Part shown: positions 48,446-63,100 of the stretch, piece after piece
How the letters are laid out: every line of letters begins with the position of its first letter
Position numbering within the stretch: position 1 is the first letter of the stretch
NCBI GenBank assembly: GCA_023078555.1
Contig: CM041199.1
Location: 3,849,315 to 3,913,314, forward strand
DNA length: 64,000 nt
Source: Ulva prolifera
Lineage: Eukaryota > Chlorophyta > Ulvophyceae > Ulvales > Ulvaceae
Direction: 5' to 3'
Notes under the pieces: model-generated
What the model was told of the DNA's origin: nothing
What the model saw: only the letters and a program-made list of their open reading frames with translations
Database searches by the model: none
Program-made: the position numbers and the translations under genes

Positions 48446-50997
48446 ACCAGGTGTGATTCCCCAACTCCCTTCCTGTCTGTCGTTGCTCCTGTCGGCTGCA
48501 ACATGCGCACGGAAAGATTGCTCAAAATGCATCGTTAATAATCTTCAAAAGTCTGTCAAATGTGCCTCTGTCCGTGTGGTGTCGTGGGACGTTCCATACA
48601 TTCGTGGTCGGATCGGTGCTGCCGTCCACATTGTTTTAAAGATTCACAATTACTTCCCTCGTCACCAGGTGACAAAGTCGTGTTCATTTGATTCAGCTGT
48701 GCCTGGGTCACGGACGGCCGAATGTGCAGGAGCGAGTCTCTCGGGTGAGAGCTGGTGGGAAGGACAAGCATGGCAGCAGGCAGCGAAGCGGCGCCGCTCC
48801 TCGCGCCGGCTTGCATGACAGCAGAGGATTCAGATTTGTCCATTGACGTCACCTCACACGAGGTTCATAACACGTCTGGCGTGTAGCTCGCTCTGGGCCC
48901 TGTGTGGCTCGGGTATGTGCAGCACTCTGTTTTTATGTCAGACCGTTGAATGTTGACTAGCAGGCAAGAGCGTCATAGTGGCGACTCACATTTAATCCCT
49001 TCACATAGAGTGGCTGGCGACGTCCCTCGACGTATGCCCGGGGCGAAGCGTGGCACATTTTCTGCGCGGTTCGCGCCTGTGTAACCTTGCTCCTCTTCTA
49101 AATACAGTACGTGGTGCATACTTTGATACTTGACGCACACATTCATGCGGCTGCTGAATTTGAGTTGAAAACCTGAATTGAAGAGTTACACCTCTGTCTG
49201 CTTCAGTTGACACAGATGGGAGAGTATAGGATCAGTGGTCACTTTTGATGGTCGGGCCTGTAGGTTGTGAAAGTGTTTTCGTTCGCGCGATATGGCAATA
49301 TTTCCTAGCACACGTTTCCAATTTGACATTGTGTAAGATGGCGAGCAACATTTCAAACAATCAGCGGCTATGTTTCAATTATGTCTCCCCTCCCTGTGTC
49401 TAGCCGAGGCACTGATGCTGATGTTGGCTCTGCTAGACAACAGTGGGACGAAAACGACGAACAAAAAGATCTGCAAGCACCGGTGTGGTCCACTGGATTC
49501 AGACCTGTCACCGGTGTGGTCCACAGCACGTACCAACATGGCAGTCCCTTGTCTCCTAACTGAAGAACAAGAGCTAGAACAAGGCACTGCAGCATCATGC
49601 AACGCCAGCACAGGAAGACATGTGCCGACGTTCGGATCCCTGAAAACCTAGATGAACACATGGCTACTGTCCACATCCTTCAGGTGCAGCACGCAGCAGA
49701 CATATGTCCATTCAGCTCTTCCGCTGGAAAGTGGCTATGCCCCTCTGCTCAGTCTTACACTGCAGCACATTCTCACACTGCCGCGGACCACTGCAGTGCA
49801 GTAGAGCGCACGGCATGCTATAAATCGTTCTGCAGGAGCAAGTCAGGCGGGTAGGGAGAATTGCAGGCAATCCCGGGTTGTTTCTGTGCTGTCTCAGAAT
49901 CACTCGACTGCAATCAGGCACATGGCAGACACTCACACTTATTCGTACATGCACTGCATCATAGCCTCTGCATATAGTCATAGAACTGCTCCCTGAAGAC
50001 ACAGCAACATCAGGAGCCAGAGCTTTTACTCATGTGCCAGCAAGCGGCATCGTGTCCCCTCAGAAGCAGTTGGTGCTTAGCTGCAGGCACTCCAAGGACA
50101 GAGGTTCGGGGAGCTCTGCTCGAGTTGGTGGCCTTGCCTATGCACGAGGTGGGTATGCATGAGGTGGTTGTTCAGATCGAATGGCTTCATCCGCACTGCA
50201 ATGCACTCTGTCATGGAGTTGTGAAATGCAAGGATGTAAGCTCATGTGACGTGTTTGGTGGCTCAAGAAGCTGAGATCAGGGTACATGCGCGGAACTTGT
50301 CTGCACAAATGAGATCTAGTTACAACAGGCTCAGGCCACGTAAGGCCCTCCCTAGACCTTCCCCAAGCCTCGCAACAGGTCTCCAGGAATAGGCCTCCTC
50401 AGAATGGGTAAATGGCCCGCAGGGCGCCACCAGTCAGGCTGCTACACAACCGTCATCTGTGAGCCCCGGTCTACAGCAAAGACGAGCCGCCTGGCGCCCA
50501 CCTCAAGAACACCATGCAAAGGAAAAAGCGCTGTGCCGGGCGCAGCCGCCGTCGCCGGCGGGCGCCAGAGAAAGGGCGGCACAGAGGACTGAAGAATCGA
50601 TCAAATGAATCTGGTTATTCTGCGTGGGCTGGCAAGCACCCCCCTCCGCCCCCACCTCCCCATCCCGCCGCATACAATGTGCATGCCTCCGGCCGAGAAC
50701 AGGCGGGCAGGGCCGGGGAGTTTGCAGTTCAAACGGCAGTGCCCGCTTCGCCTCACGCTCGTATCATACACATGCGCATGCAGCGAAAAGAATCCGGGCC
50801 GTCAAATTGGAAAAAAAACACCGTCTCGGCGCCGCAGCGGGTGGCCGAGGCGCAGCCGCGCTCGTCGAGCCGCGGCGCGCACCCGGCAACCCCGCTGCGG
50901 CCGTTATCTCTCCATGCCGCGCAGTCCGCGGTCCTCTCGGGCTTCCGCAGAATCCTGAGAGGGCCTGAAACCTGCGGCGGCCGTTGCGCATTACCGC
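48446..50997. other. Spacer between two convergent genes
   Basis: Lies between the stop codons of the Cys-rich gene and the fasciclin gene, so it holds both 3' untranslated regions. No coding exon was recognised. Confidence 0.5.
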
Positions 50998-51178
50998 CTA
51001 ATGCTTCTTTGTCTTGCGACTCTTCTTCCCGCTCTTGCGGCTCTTCTTGCCGCTCTTACGCCCCTTCTTCCCGCTGCTGCGGCCCTTCTTCCCACTCTTG
51101 CGGCTCTTCTTTCCGCTCTTACGGCTCTTCTTCCCACTCTTGCGGCTCTTCTTCCCGCTGCTGCGGCCCTTCCTCGCG
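50998..51178 (-). other. Lys/Ser/Arg-rich C-terminal tail of the FAS1 protein
   Basis: About 60 residues made of GKKSRKS and GKKGRKS units and ending KTKKH. It is highly basic against acidic V(V/I)DEP linkers in the same protein. At DNA level it is a tandem array of 15-30 base units (cttcttcccgctcttgcgg type), so copy number may vary between strains. It might bind acidic polysaccharide, mineral or the protein's own linkers. Confidence 0.85.
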
Positions 51179-54100
51179 GTGGGCGCACCGCCGGGGGAGG
51201 CGGAGGCGCCGCCGGTGCCGTCGTCCATGCACATCTGGTTCTCCTCCTTGAGGTCGGCGTACACGCCGGCGACAAAGGCGCGCACGTCGCCGACGTTGTC
51301 GATCGGGAAGCGGCCCGAGAAGTAGGCGGCGAAGTCGTCGAGCAGCTGCTCCTCGGGGGTGTCGGCGTCAGAGGCGGCGAGGACGTGCACGATCGCGACG
51401 TCCGCGTTGTGCCGATCGCACTCGGTCGGGGTGCCCTGCACACAGACACACACGGATGCAATGGCCGGCGAGGAGGAGGCTCGTGCTGGAAGGCGATTAG
51501 CCGCATTTATGACCACGCCGGCAGCCGCAATGCATCCCCTGTTGCTGCCCTCGACCACACGCAGCACCGGCACAAGCTCATGGTGACCTAGAGGGGATGC
51601 AGGGTGTCCGTGGCCGCAGCAATGCCTATCTGAGATGCTGCAGTGACGGCCAGGCATGCTCATGTAACAGCGCCAGCTCAGCGGAAGCCTAACAAGAATC
51701 ACATGCAGCGCAGAGACGAGGACATGTAAAGCAAGATAAGAAAAGCTCGCGTACCGTTGGAGAGGGCTCAAAGCCGACATCCTCGCCGTCCTCGATCACA
51801 GGCGGCGGGCCGCCACCGCCGACCGGCGGCGCGGGAGCGCCACCGACCGGTGGAACGGGCACAGTGGCCGGGGGTGCAGGCACGGCACCGCCGCCGTCGG
51901 CGCCACCGGAGCTGTCGACACCGGGGATGAGCACCGCGTCGATGATGTGGATGACGCCCTCGCAGGACATGAGGTCGGCGAAGGTGACGGTGCCGACGGC
52001 GGCGCCGTCGGCGGTGGAGAAGGAGACAGTCGTGCCGGCCACCGAGACGAGGATGTCGGCGTTGCGGATGGTCTTGAGCACGAGGCCGTCTGAGAGGTCG
52101 GCGGCCTTGAAGGCGCCCTTGATGATGTGCGCCGCCACCGTCTGCACCGCGGGAGCTCATTCGGGGTCGCACGCCGTTCATCACAAAAAGTACTAGGCCG
52201 CTGGATCGTATTTGTGTGTGTGTGTGTGGCGGGGAGGGGGTGGCTGCCGCGCTTACACAACATGGAGATGGTGACGCGGCCTGTGCTGTGCCGGGCTGAG
52301 ACCAACAAATCATGGCACTATGGGCTTGCACTATGACCTGGACAGCAGTCATCATGGCGGTTGTGGGCAGGCACGAGATGCATGTACCAATTGCACATGA
52401 TGAGCACACCAGCGACAATGCAGGTGAGCGGGGGAGGCGGACCTTGTAGGGGCCGGCTTTCTCCTTGAGCGCATCAGCGAGGCCGCTTGCAGAGGCAAAG
52501 GCGGCGTTGGAGGGCGCGAGCACGGTGAAGGCGCCGTCGACTTCGCTGAGCTTGCTGGTCGCCGCTGGGGATCGCTGCAGGAAAGGCACACAGTGGTGAG
52601 CAGGGCACGAGCGCTTCTGGATTCGATGTGCATCCGCTGATAGTCCAAGCGAAAGAGCAGGTGCCCCAGTGGTGGCTGAGCACAAGACAAAGCTGCAAGG
52701 CCGTGTGGGAGTCTAAGTGGCTCGCAGCTCAGCAGTACAGGGGTGGCGCTAACTTTGGACAACTCATATGTGGTCCCTTTAACACGGAGTTGTCAATGTC
52801 TAACAGGATACGGCTCAGTAAATTCAGATTTACTTTACTCATCGTCCGTATTACCCTTGACACTGGCAGCCTACTGAGCTGCTCGTGTACGCTGGCATAC
52901 CGCTGGCTGTGCGTTGTGACAGCCACGTGGGACCAGGAGGGCAGCGTGCTAGTACAAGTGCCAGTACAGGACAGAGGTGGCTTTGCCGCAAGCATACTGT
53001 TCGGGCATGCAGCAAGGACATAGTGCGCACCTCAGCCAGCTTGACAAACTCTGACAGCTCAGCGGAAGACTTGGCGGTGGCCAGCAGGGACGAGCAGCCT
53101 GCAACTGGCTCATCGACAGCTGGGTCATCAACAATTGGCTCATCGACGACTGGCTCATCGACGACTGGCTCATCGACGACTGGCTCCTCGCCGCCGGTTG
53201 GGGCGGGCACGGGCGCATCGACCACTGGCTCATCAACAACCGGCTCGTCAACGATGGGCTCGTCGACAGCAGGCCCAGGCCCATCGACAACAGGCTCGTC
53301 CACGACTGGCTCATCACCGCCAGTGGGGCCTGGCACAGGCTTATCGACGGCAGGCTCGTCCACGACCGGCTCATCAACGACTGGCTCGTCGACGGTCGGC
53401 GAAGGTACGGGCTCACCGTCGCCGAGGGGCTCCTCATCGCCGGGGATGAGCACCTCAGAGATGATGTGCACGACACCCTTGCAGGACATGAGGTCAGCGG
53501 ACACAACAGTGGCCACGGTGCCGCCGTTGGCTGCGGTGAAGGACACAGTGCCGTCGGAGACAGACACCGTGAGCTCCTCGCCGCCGAGGGTAGTGACGGT
53601 CTGGCCATCGGTCAGGTCAGCAGCCTTGACAGCTCCCTCGATGACGTGGCGGGACAGGACCTCAGCGAGCTCGCCCTTGTTGGTTATCAGAGCCATGAGC
53701 TCCTCCTTGCTGACGTCGTCAAAGGCGCCGTTGTTGGGCGCGAGGATGGTGATCTCGGCGTCGATGTCGGAGGCGGCCTCTGCGATCGCAGGAGACGCCT
53801 GCACGATGGTGCAGGTGGCATGCCATGCGAAACTATGCAGGAAGCATGTCAGTCAGCGCCCATGCCGGAGGCTCTGCTGTGATGGTCGTGTGCTTTGCAG
53901 CCCTGTGGAGACGGGGCCCTGGACGTGGAATCAGAGGTCCATTGACGAGTACATGGGGATCAGCATCGTTGTCAATGGACCTCTGATACCTGTGCCCCAC
54001 GGCCCGTTCCGAGGCAGCTTCAATCATACTATAGTGTAGTACAGGATTCCTCAACACGGGCCCAAAGGTACCACGACCGCTTCCATTACACACAAGCATA

Positions 54101-57100
54101 TATCCGATCAGTGGCCACAATTTGTCCTTCGTCCGTTGGCAGCAGCAGCTGCTGTGGCACACAGACACTCAGCAGGTGCAAGTCGTACGAACAGTGCGTC
54201 TAGCATCCCTGATGCCAGGACACGGTCGCATGAAGGCCACACCCACAGATTGTTCCGAACAGCACATACCCAGAGTGAGATTCTGCTGTGAAGCTAGGGC
54301 AGTGGTGAGAGAAGGGCAGCAGAGGGAGCACACCACGACGGCGCCGGCGAGGGTGGAGAGGGTGGAGTCAGACTCGATGATGGCCAGCGGCGAGGTGCAG
54401 CCTGTCGGGGTGTCGTCACCAGAGGGCTCCTCTGCTGTAGGCTCATCAACGACAGGCTCGTCGACAACGGGCTCGTCTACGACCGGCTCCTCACCGCCGG
54501 TGGGGCCTGGCACAGGCTCATCGACAACGGGCTCGTCAACAACGGGCTGTTCGACGACGGGCTCCTCAACGATGGGCTCCCCGCCCGTGGGCGCCTCGCC
54601 AACAGGCTCATCGACATCAGGCTCCTCAACAATTGGCTCGTCAACGACTGGCTCCGCGCCGCCCGTGGGCGCCGGGCCTGGCTCATTGACAACAGGCTCG
54701 TCCACAACTGGCTCATCAACAACGGGCTCATCAACGGTCGGTGCTGGCGCAGGCTCATCAATCACGGGTTCGTCAACGACGGGCTCACCGCCTGTGGGAG
54801 ATGGTGAGGGGTCACCAAGAGGCTCCTCGTCGCCGGGGATGAGCACCTCAGAGATGATGTGCACGACACCCTTGCAGGACATGAGGTCAGCGGTCACAAC
54901 AGTGGCCACGGTGCCGCCGTTGGCTGCGGTGAAGGACACGGTGCCGCCGGAGACGGACACGGTGAGCTCCTCGCCACCGAGGGTGGTGACGGTCTGGCCA
55001 TCGGTCAGGTCAGCAGCCTTGACGGCGCCCTCGATGACGTGGCGGGACAGGACCTCAGCGAGCTCGCCCTTGTTGGTGATCAGAGCCATGAGCTCCTCCT
55101 TGCTGACGTCGTCAAAGGCGCCGTTGTTGGGCGCGAGGATGGTGATCTCGGCGTCGATGTCGGAGGCGGCCTCTGCGATCGCAGGAGATTCCTGCAAAAC
55201 CCAGCCAACACGCGTCAGAATTCAAACACCGCACTTGAATGATGCGTCCCTTGAAGAGCTGGACATCACACCAGTGTTCCAGTGAAAGGTTCGTGAAACA
55301 GCACACACTGTCAGCAACATGCTAGACTCAGCACATTATGCCACAGACCAAGCAGACTCGAGTCGGCTGTCTTCGTGACGATACCACGAGAGCAGCCTGC
55401 GGGGTCTATCTGTGGGTCACAGCCGCCATCGGGGAACAGACTGACTCCACAATCACGGCAAGGTCTCTGCTGGAGGAAGGCCTGAAGCTCAGACGCAGCA
55501 GTTGCGGTGGCCTGGCGGGGGGATGCACCACGGTGGCCCCTGAGAGCATGGGGTGAAGGCAGAGCAGATACCATGCTTGTACTGAACGTTATGCTGTCAT
55601 GATTGTATAACGTTATGCTGTCATCACACCCATGCAAGTTTATGTCTGTTGAGAGCATCAGAGACTGAGATCAGGGCAGCGGAGGGAGCGCACCACGACG
55701 GCGCCGGCGAGGGTGGAGAGGGTGGAGTCAGACTCGATGATGGCCAGCGGCGAGGTGCAGCCTGCTGGGGTGTCATCACCAGAGGGCTCCTCTGCTGTAG
55801 GCTCGTCGACGATCGGCTCATCGACGACGGGCTCCTCGACTGCGGGCCCAGGAGCGGGCTCATCAATGACTGGCTCATCGACGACTGGCTCGTCCACCAC
55901 TGGCTCGTCGACGGCTGGCGCAGGAGTGGGCTCATCGACGACTGGCTCATCGACGGTGGGGGATGGTGCAGGCTCATCAACGACGGGCTCGTCCACAACC
56001 GGCTCCTCACCGACAGTGGGGGTTGGCGCGGGCTCATCAACCACGGGCTCATCGACAACAGGCTCGCCGGCGACTGGCTCATCAACAGTGGGCTCCTCGG
56101 CTGTTGGCTCATCTGCGACCGGCTCATCGACGACTGGCTCGTCGACGGTCGGTGCAGGTGCGGGCTCACCGTCGCCGAGGGGCTCCTCGTCACCGGGGAT
56201 GAGCACCTCAGAGATGACGTGCACGACGCCCTTGCACGACATGAGGTCAGCGGTCACAACAGTGGCCACGGTGCCGCCGTTGGCAGCGGCGAAGGTGACG
56301 GTGTCGCCAGAGACGGACACGGTGAGCTCCTCGCCGCCGAGGGTGGTCACCTTCTGGCCATCGGTCAGGTCAGCAGCCTTGACGGCGCCCTCGATGACGT
56401 GGCGCTTCAGGATCTCGGTCAGCTCTGAGGGGCTGGCCAACAGGGCGGTGAGCTCCTCCGTGCTGAGGTCAGAGAAGGCGTCGTTGTTGGGCGCGAGGAT
56501 GGTGATCTCGGCGTCGATGTCAGACGCAGCAGCGGAGATCTCGGGGGCAGCCTGCAGATCACCGCATCACGTAAGAAACATACGGCCAGACATTCTAGGT
56601 CACTTTGAAAGATGGAAGGTTCAAACAAGTGAGCTGATGCTCTTCACGGCGGGTGCTTTGAATCCAGTAATTGAACGTGTATGGGTAAATGATACAGCAC
56701 ACCCTCGTGTAGCTGTTGCTGAATAGATACAGCTGTGATGTGTCCACGATGCCATGAACCACAGGCACTCTGCGTGTGGTCGGGGTACGTGGCACAGTGC
56801 ACATAACATGGAGCGTCACAAGCGGCGACAGCAGCGACACCGGCGCACAATGGGGGAAGTAGGAGAGAATTGGGGTGTATCACACCGCGACGGCGCCGGC
56901 GAGGGTGGAGAGGGACGGTGCCCCCGCCACCACCTCAAGTGGGGACGTGCATGCATCGGGGTCCTCCCCTCCAGTGGGTGCTGGCGCAGGCTCGTCCACA
57001 ACTGGGTCAGCGACTGGCTCGTCAACTGGCTCGGATGTGGGCTCGTCCGCGGGCTCATCCACTGGCTCATCGCCCGTGGGCTCCTCAGCTGTTGGCTCAT

Positions 57101-60100
57101 CGACAACGGGCTCATCAGTCGTCGGCTCATCGGCTGTTGGCTCCTCAGCTGCCGGCTCATCAACGACAGGCTCGTCCTCGACTGGCTCAGGCTCATCAGC
57201 CGTTGGCTCATCGACGACTGGCTCATCAACAACCGGCTCATCAACAGTAGGCGCTGGCGCAGGCTCATCAACGACTGGCTCATCGACCACCGGCTCCTCA
57301 CCGCCAGTGGGCGCGGGCGCAGGCTCTTCGCCAAGAGGCTCCTCGTCGCCGGGGATGAGCACCTCAGAGATGATGTGCACAACACCCTTGCACGACATGA
57401 GGTCGGCGGTCACAACAGTGGCTACGGTGCCGCCGTTGGCAGCGGTGAAGGTGACAGTGCCGCCGGAGACAGACACGGTGAGCTCCTCGCCGCCGAGGGT
57501 AATCACCTTCTGGCCATCTGCCAGGTCAGCAGCCTTGACGGCGCCCTCGATGACGTGGCGCTTCAGGATCTCGGTCAGCTCTGAGGGGTTGGCCAGCAGG
57601 GCGGTGAGCTCCTCAGTGCTGAGGTCAGAGAATGCGTCGTTGTTGGGCGCGAGGATGGTGATCTCGGCATCGATGTCAGAAGCAGCAGCGGAGATCTCTG
57701 GGGCAGCCTGCAGCAGACATAGGCACGTTAACATATACAAAACGCTAACAGCCAGTGCTGTTTGTAGTATTTAAAGTTCCAACTCTGTAACTTGTTCACC
57801 AATCATGCATGTACTCTGTGTACGGCATGAGCCTCAGGTGCCCTGCTCTGCGTAAAGCATGGCCACAACTCCACCCGGAAGTCGCCGATGCAGCTGCCCA
57901 TGCAGCAGTGCTGCTCAAAGGATCAGATGTCCGCATGATGACCACTGATCAATGAGGGACATATGTGGACGCGTGTGCTGCATCGAGGGCGCTATGGGTG
58001 TCCTGCCACGAGTCCGTTCACAGGCGGCAACGCTACAGGTTAGCCCACACAGCAGCTTACTTCGTCAAGGCGGTGTTGAAACCGACAGGAGCAATTTGAG
58101 AGAGGCGAGCAGAGCAGGGGCCACACCGCGACGGCGCCAGCGAGCGTGGAGAGAGAGTCCTCTCCAGCCACCACCTCCAGCGGGGATGTGCATGCTCCGG
58201 GGCCCTCCCCTCCAGCGGGTGCTGGGGTGGGCTCGTCCACGACGGGCTCGTCAACGACGGGCTCATCCACGGACGGTGCTGGCGCAGGCTCGTCTACAAC
58301 TGGCTCCTCAACGACTGGCTCATCAACGACAGGCTCATCGACGGTTGGTGCTGGTGCAGGCTCATCGACGACTGGCTCGTCAACCACAGGCTCGTCAACA
58401 ACGGGAGCATCAGCGGTTGGCTCCTCAGCCGTTGGCTCATCGACGACTGGCTCATCGACCACCGGCTCTTCGACGGTGGGTGCCGGTGCAGGCTCATCAA
58501 CCACGGGCTCATCAACCACTGGCTCATCGCCGCCGCCGGGGATGAGCACGTCAGAGATGATGTGCACGACACCCTTGCACGACATGAGGTCAGCGGTCAC
58601 AACAGTGGCCACGGTGCCGCCATCGGCTGCTGCGAAGCTGACAGTGCCTTCAGAGACAGACACCATGAGCTCCTCGCCGCCGAGGGTGGTGACAGTCTGG
58701 CCGTCCTTCAGGTCAGCGGCCTTGACGGCACCCTGGATGATGTGGCGCTGCAGAACCTGCACACACGCTCCGCCGTCACCACCTGAGGCCCCGTGCAGAG
58801 TCTGATGCTTTGGACAGCTGGCACTATTGCGGGGCTAACACCACAAGAGTCTGAAGCAGCTCACTGTGATCTATGTTTCTGTAGCCTGTGCTGCACAGTC
58901 CAGCAAAATGCCAGCAGTACCAGAGTCTTACACCAGGTCGCCACCAGCAATACCAGAGTCTTACACCAGGTCGCCACCTACCTTTACAAGGTGCGATGCA
59001 GCACACTGACATGGAAGAAACAGTAGTGGAGGGTGAAACGAGGGGGCGCACGGGGGTGGCAGGCTTGTCGAGTGTCTCGATAGCCAGGCCCTGGTTGGTT
59101 GGCGCCAGCAGAGTCACCTCTGCGTCGATGTTGGCCAGCAGCTCGGTCACGCCCGCATCGCCCTGCATACAGCGCATGTGAGCAAGGAACGTACACATTT
59201 GGAATACATACACTGCTATAATCCTTCAGTGAGGGACGTGTATGGAGCAAACTACAGGACGATTGCAGTTCGTGTGACTGGAAAAACAGATGAGTGCTGG
59301 TCCCTCAGCAACACCAACACCACTCAATCTTTTTCCGTGCAAATTAGCTGAAGACACAACACCAGCAGGCGCCATATACTTCTACCGGCTTAGCTCACCG
59401 GGCTGTTCGCAGACACAAAGTAGATGCTCAGTTGTGTGCAAGGAGACGCTGCACATAGGGCAAGGGAGGGGCGGGGCAGGCAGGCTGGGGCGCACCAGCA
59501 CGACGGTCTCCAGGTTGCCGAGCTCCGGTGTCTCGATCACGATGTCCAGCAGCGAGCCGCAGTCCGGGCCTGGCTCCTCGATGGCCGGCGCAGGTGCAGG
59601 CTCATCAACAACGGGCTCGTCCACGACGGGCTCGTCCACAACTGGGGCATCAGCGGTCGGCTGTTCAGCTGTTGGCTCATCGACAACGGGCTCATCAACG
59701 ACTGGCTCCTCAACGGTGGGTGCTGGCGCAGGCTCGTCGACGACTGGCTCATCAACGACCGGTTCATCATCCACAGGCTCGTCCACGACTGGCTCAGGCT
59801 CATCAGCCGTGGGCTCATCGACGACTGGCTCATCGACCACCGGCTCCTCGACAGTGGGTGCTGGCGCAGGCTCATCGACGACTGGCTCATCGACCACCGG
59901 CTCCTCACCGCCTGTGGGCGCGGGCGCAGGCTCGTCGCCAAGAGGCTCCTCGTCGCCGGGGATGAGCACCTCAGAGATGATGTGCACAACACCCTTGCAC
60001 GACATGAGGTCGGCGGTCACAACAGTGGCCACGGTGCCGCCGTTGGCTGCGGTGAAGGACACAGTGCCACCGGAGACGGACACAGTGAGCTCCTCGCCGC

Positions 60101-63100
60101 CGAGGGTCTTGACAGTCTGGCCATCGGTCAGGTCAGCAGCGTTGATGGCGCCCTCGATGACGTGGCGGGAGAGGACCTCTGTCAGCTCGGAGGGGTTGGA
60201 GAGCAACGCCATGAGCTCCTCCTTGCTGACGTCAGAGAAAGCGCCGTTGTTTGGCGCGAGGATGGTGATCTCAGCGTCGATGACAGACGCAGCAGCGGAG
60301 ATCTCTGGGGCAGCCTGCAAAGCAATTGTGCTCCTGAACAGCTGGAGGCTGTCTAGAACAGGCTCAGATTGCAAGAGACTATAGGAGCCGCGACCATTGG
60401 GGCACTCACTCCGGCTGGCCAGCCAAGGTCAACTGTGCCGCACAACGGTCTCCCAGACGGCAACGATTGCCCCAGTGTGAAGCATTTCTCACGCGACAAC
60501 ACAGTCAGACGACACCGTCCGGTAAGTTGAGATGGGCAGGGTCCTTCCACAAAGCAAGCAACAGCGAAAACGCTGGCCGCAGCCTCGCACTCTGCGGGAA
60601 CTGAACATTTCACGCCAACATTTCACGTGTTGGCGTGCATATGGAACCAGCGCAGTCATACAGCAGGGTTCGCACCGTGACGGCGCCGGCGAGGGTGGAG
60701 AGGGACGGCTCTCCGGCCACCACCTCAAGTGGGGACGTGCATGCCGCAGGGTCGTCCCCTCCAGTGGGCGCTGGCGCGGGCTCCTCCACGACGGGCTCCT
60801 CCACGACGGGCTCATCGACGACGGGCTCATCGACGGTCGGTGCTGGTGCAGGCTCATCAACAACGGGCTCATCGACGACGGGCTCATCGACGACAGGGGC
60901 GTCGGCTGTGGGCTCCTCAGCTGTGGGCTCATCAACGACTGGCTCATCGACGACAGGTTCGTCAACGGGCTCGTCCACTGGCTCATCGCCAGTGGGCTCC
61001 TCAGCTGTTGGCTCATCAACAACGGGCTCATCAACCGTTGGCTCTTCCGCTGGCTCATCGACCGCCGGCTCACCAGGGATGAGCACGCCGGAAATGATGT
61101 GGACGACACCCTTGCACGACATGATGTCGGCGGTCACGACGGTGGCGGAGGTGGCCCCATCTGCGGTTGCGAACGTGACAGTGTCACCAGAGATGGACAC
61201 GACCAGCGCCACGCCGCCCATGGTGGTCACCTTCTGGCCGTCCTTGAGGTCGGCAGCCTTGATTGTGCCCTTGATTGTCAGAGCAGCAATCACCTGCAAA
61301 GCACCTGCCGTCACCGCCAGTGCAAAGCGAACCGATCAGCATCGCTGTTGTGTCTGTGCTGTGTCAGCATGCGGCAGAGACTCGCATCGCGAGACGGCCA
61401 CACAGCACAGATGCAGGCGCAGGCACAGCTCCGTATCTCCAGAGATTGTCTGGCTTACCACAGTGTTACAAGGACAGAGCCAGAGCGGCGGCTAGCACCT
61501 CCCCGGTAGGACACAAACAGGGGCACCGCACGCGCCAGCAACTGCTGGCAGGCAATACAACGCTGCAGTCTGGTTGTGCACGGTGTCGCATCCTCCTTCA
61601 CGGTCACGGACACCAGCGGCAGGATCAGAGCCATGCGGGAGGGTCAGAGCCATGCGGGAGGATCAGAGCCATGCGGGAGGGTCAAAGGAGCGGAGGTGCG
61701 GCAGTGGTGCGGCATGGAGAGGGAGCGTACGTCGGCGCTATCAACCTGCTCCAGCGCCAGGCCGCTGTTGGCCGGGGCGAGCACGGTGACCTCCAGGGTT
61801 TCGTCCGCCAGTGACATCACCGTGGCATCGTCGTTCTGCACAGCGACACAAATTCAGCACAGGCCAGCAGCACACGACTACGTCGTTGAGCTGCCGGGGT
61901 CGACACGTCACGAAGCAGGGATTTGTCTGCATGACGATGCAAACATAGCGATCCGAGTCTGCAAAAGGTGACGTCAGGGGCCGCTCGCGAGCACAACACC
62001 ACATGGCATGCATGGAACATCATGCATCAAAGACTCAGAGGCTGCCTGCAATCTAGCTCATACAAGGGCAGATCTCTGCAGGGGCCAGGAGTGCAGGAGG
62101 AGGAGGAGGAGTCAAGTGAGGGGGGAGGGGCGGAAGCGGGGGCGCACCAGGACGACGGTCTCGAGGTTGCCGAGCTCGGCGGTGTCAAAGATGATGTCCA
62201 GCAGCGAGTCGCAGTCCTCTCCCGTCGGGGCTGGAGCTGGCTCCTCGGCAGGGGTGTCCACAGGGTCCTCAACGGGGTCCTCCACAGGGTCCTCCACAGG
62301 GGCCTCAACCGGATCCTCTGCAGGGGTGTCGACGGGGGTGTCGACGGGGGGATCGGCGGGGGGCTCCCCGCTGCCGGGGATGAGCACCTCGGAGATGATG
62401 TGGATGACACCCTTGCAGGACATGATGTCGGCGGTCACGACGGTCGCCACGGTGCCGCCGTCGGCGGCGGTGAAGGTGACGGTGCCGCCAGAGACGGACA
62501 CGGTGAGCTCCTCGCCGCCGAGGGTCTTGACGGTCTGGCCATCGGTCAGGTCAGCAGCCTTGACGGCGCCCTTGATGACGTGGCGCTTCAAGATCTGCAT
62601 GCATGATACTCAGTCAGACGGGCCGCAACGTCTAGGGACATAAATCGGAGATAGGACAGCAGTGGCATGGGCTGGCAACGCGTGGAGGCCTGCTCCAGGA
62701 CAGCCATACCAAAAACTGCGGATCAGCAGATTGAGCATCTGGCACGTAGTAGGGAGCCATTCCAGCCGCACTGAGCAACAGCACTGGATCGGTGGGACTG
62801 CACTCCTACATCTACAGCGCCGAAAGCGGATTCGGACTGTGCATTTGAGATACGCATTCACGACCGAGAGTCGGCAAGCCTGTTTTGCTCCAGATTTTGA
62901 TCCATGCTCCAGCTGATTGCGGTGCGTATCTATTACAATAGTCATGAAAATATTATTGGTGTTGTTTGATTGATTCTGTGTCGGAGGCGACGCAAGGCGG
63001 TACACAGTCGGTCAGCGGTGCGGGGCGGAACGAGGGCCGCACTGTGTCGGCATCGGTGAGCTGCTCGACGGGCAGGCCAGCGTTGGTGGGGGCCAGCAGC

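Noticed and set aside
52885..61495. Plus-strand open frames of 250-390 residues rich in GSSTTGSS
   Set aside because: They mirror the V(V/I)DEP linkers of the fasciclin exons and run through its introns. The minus strand has domain homology and consistent splice phases.
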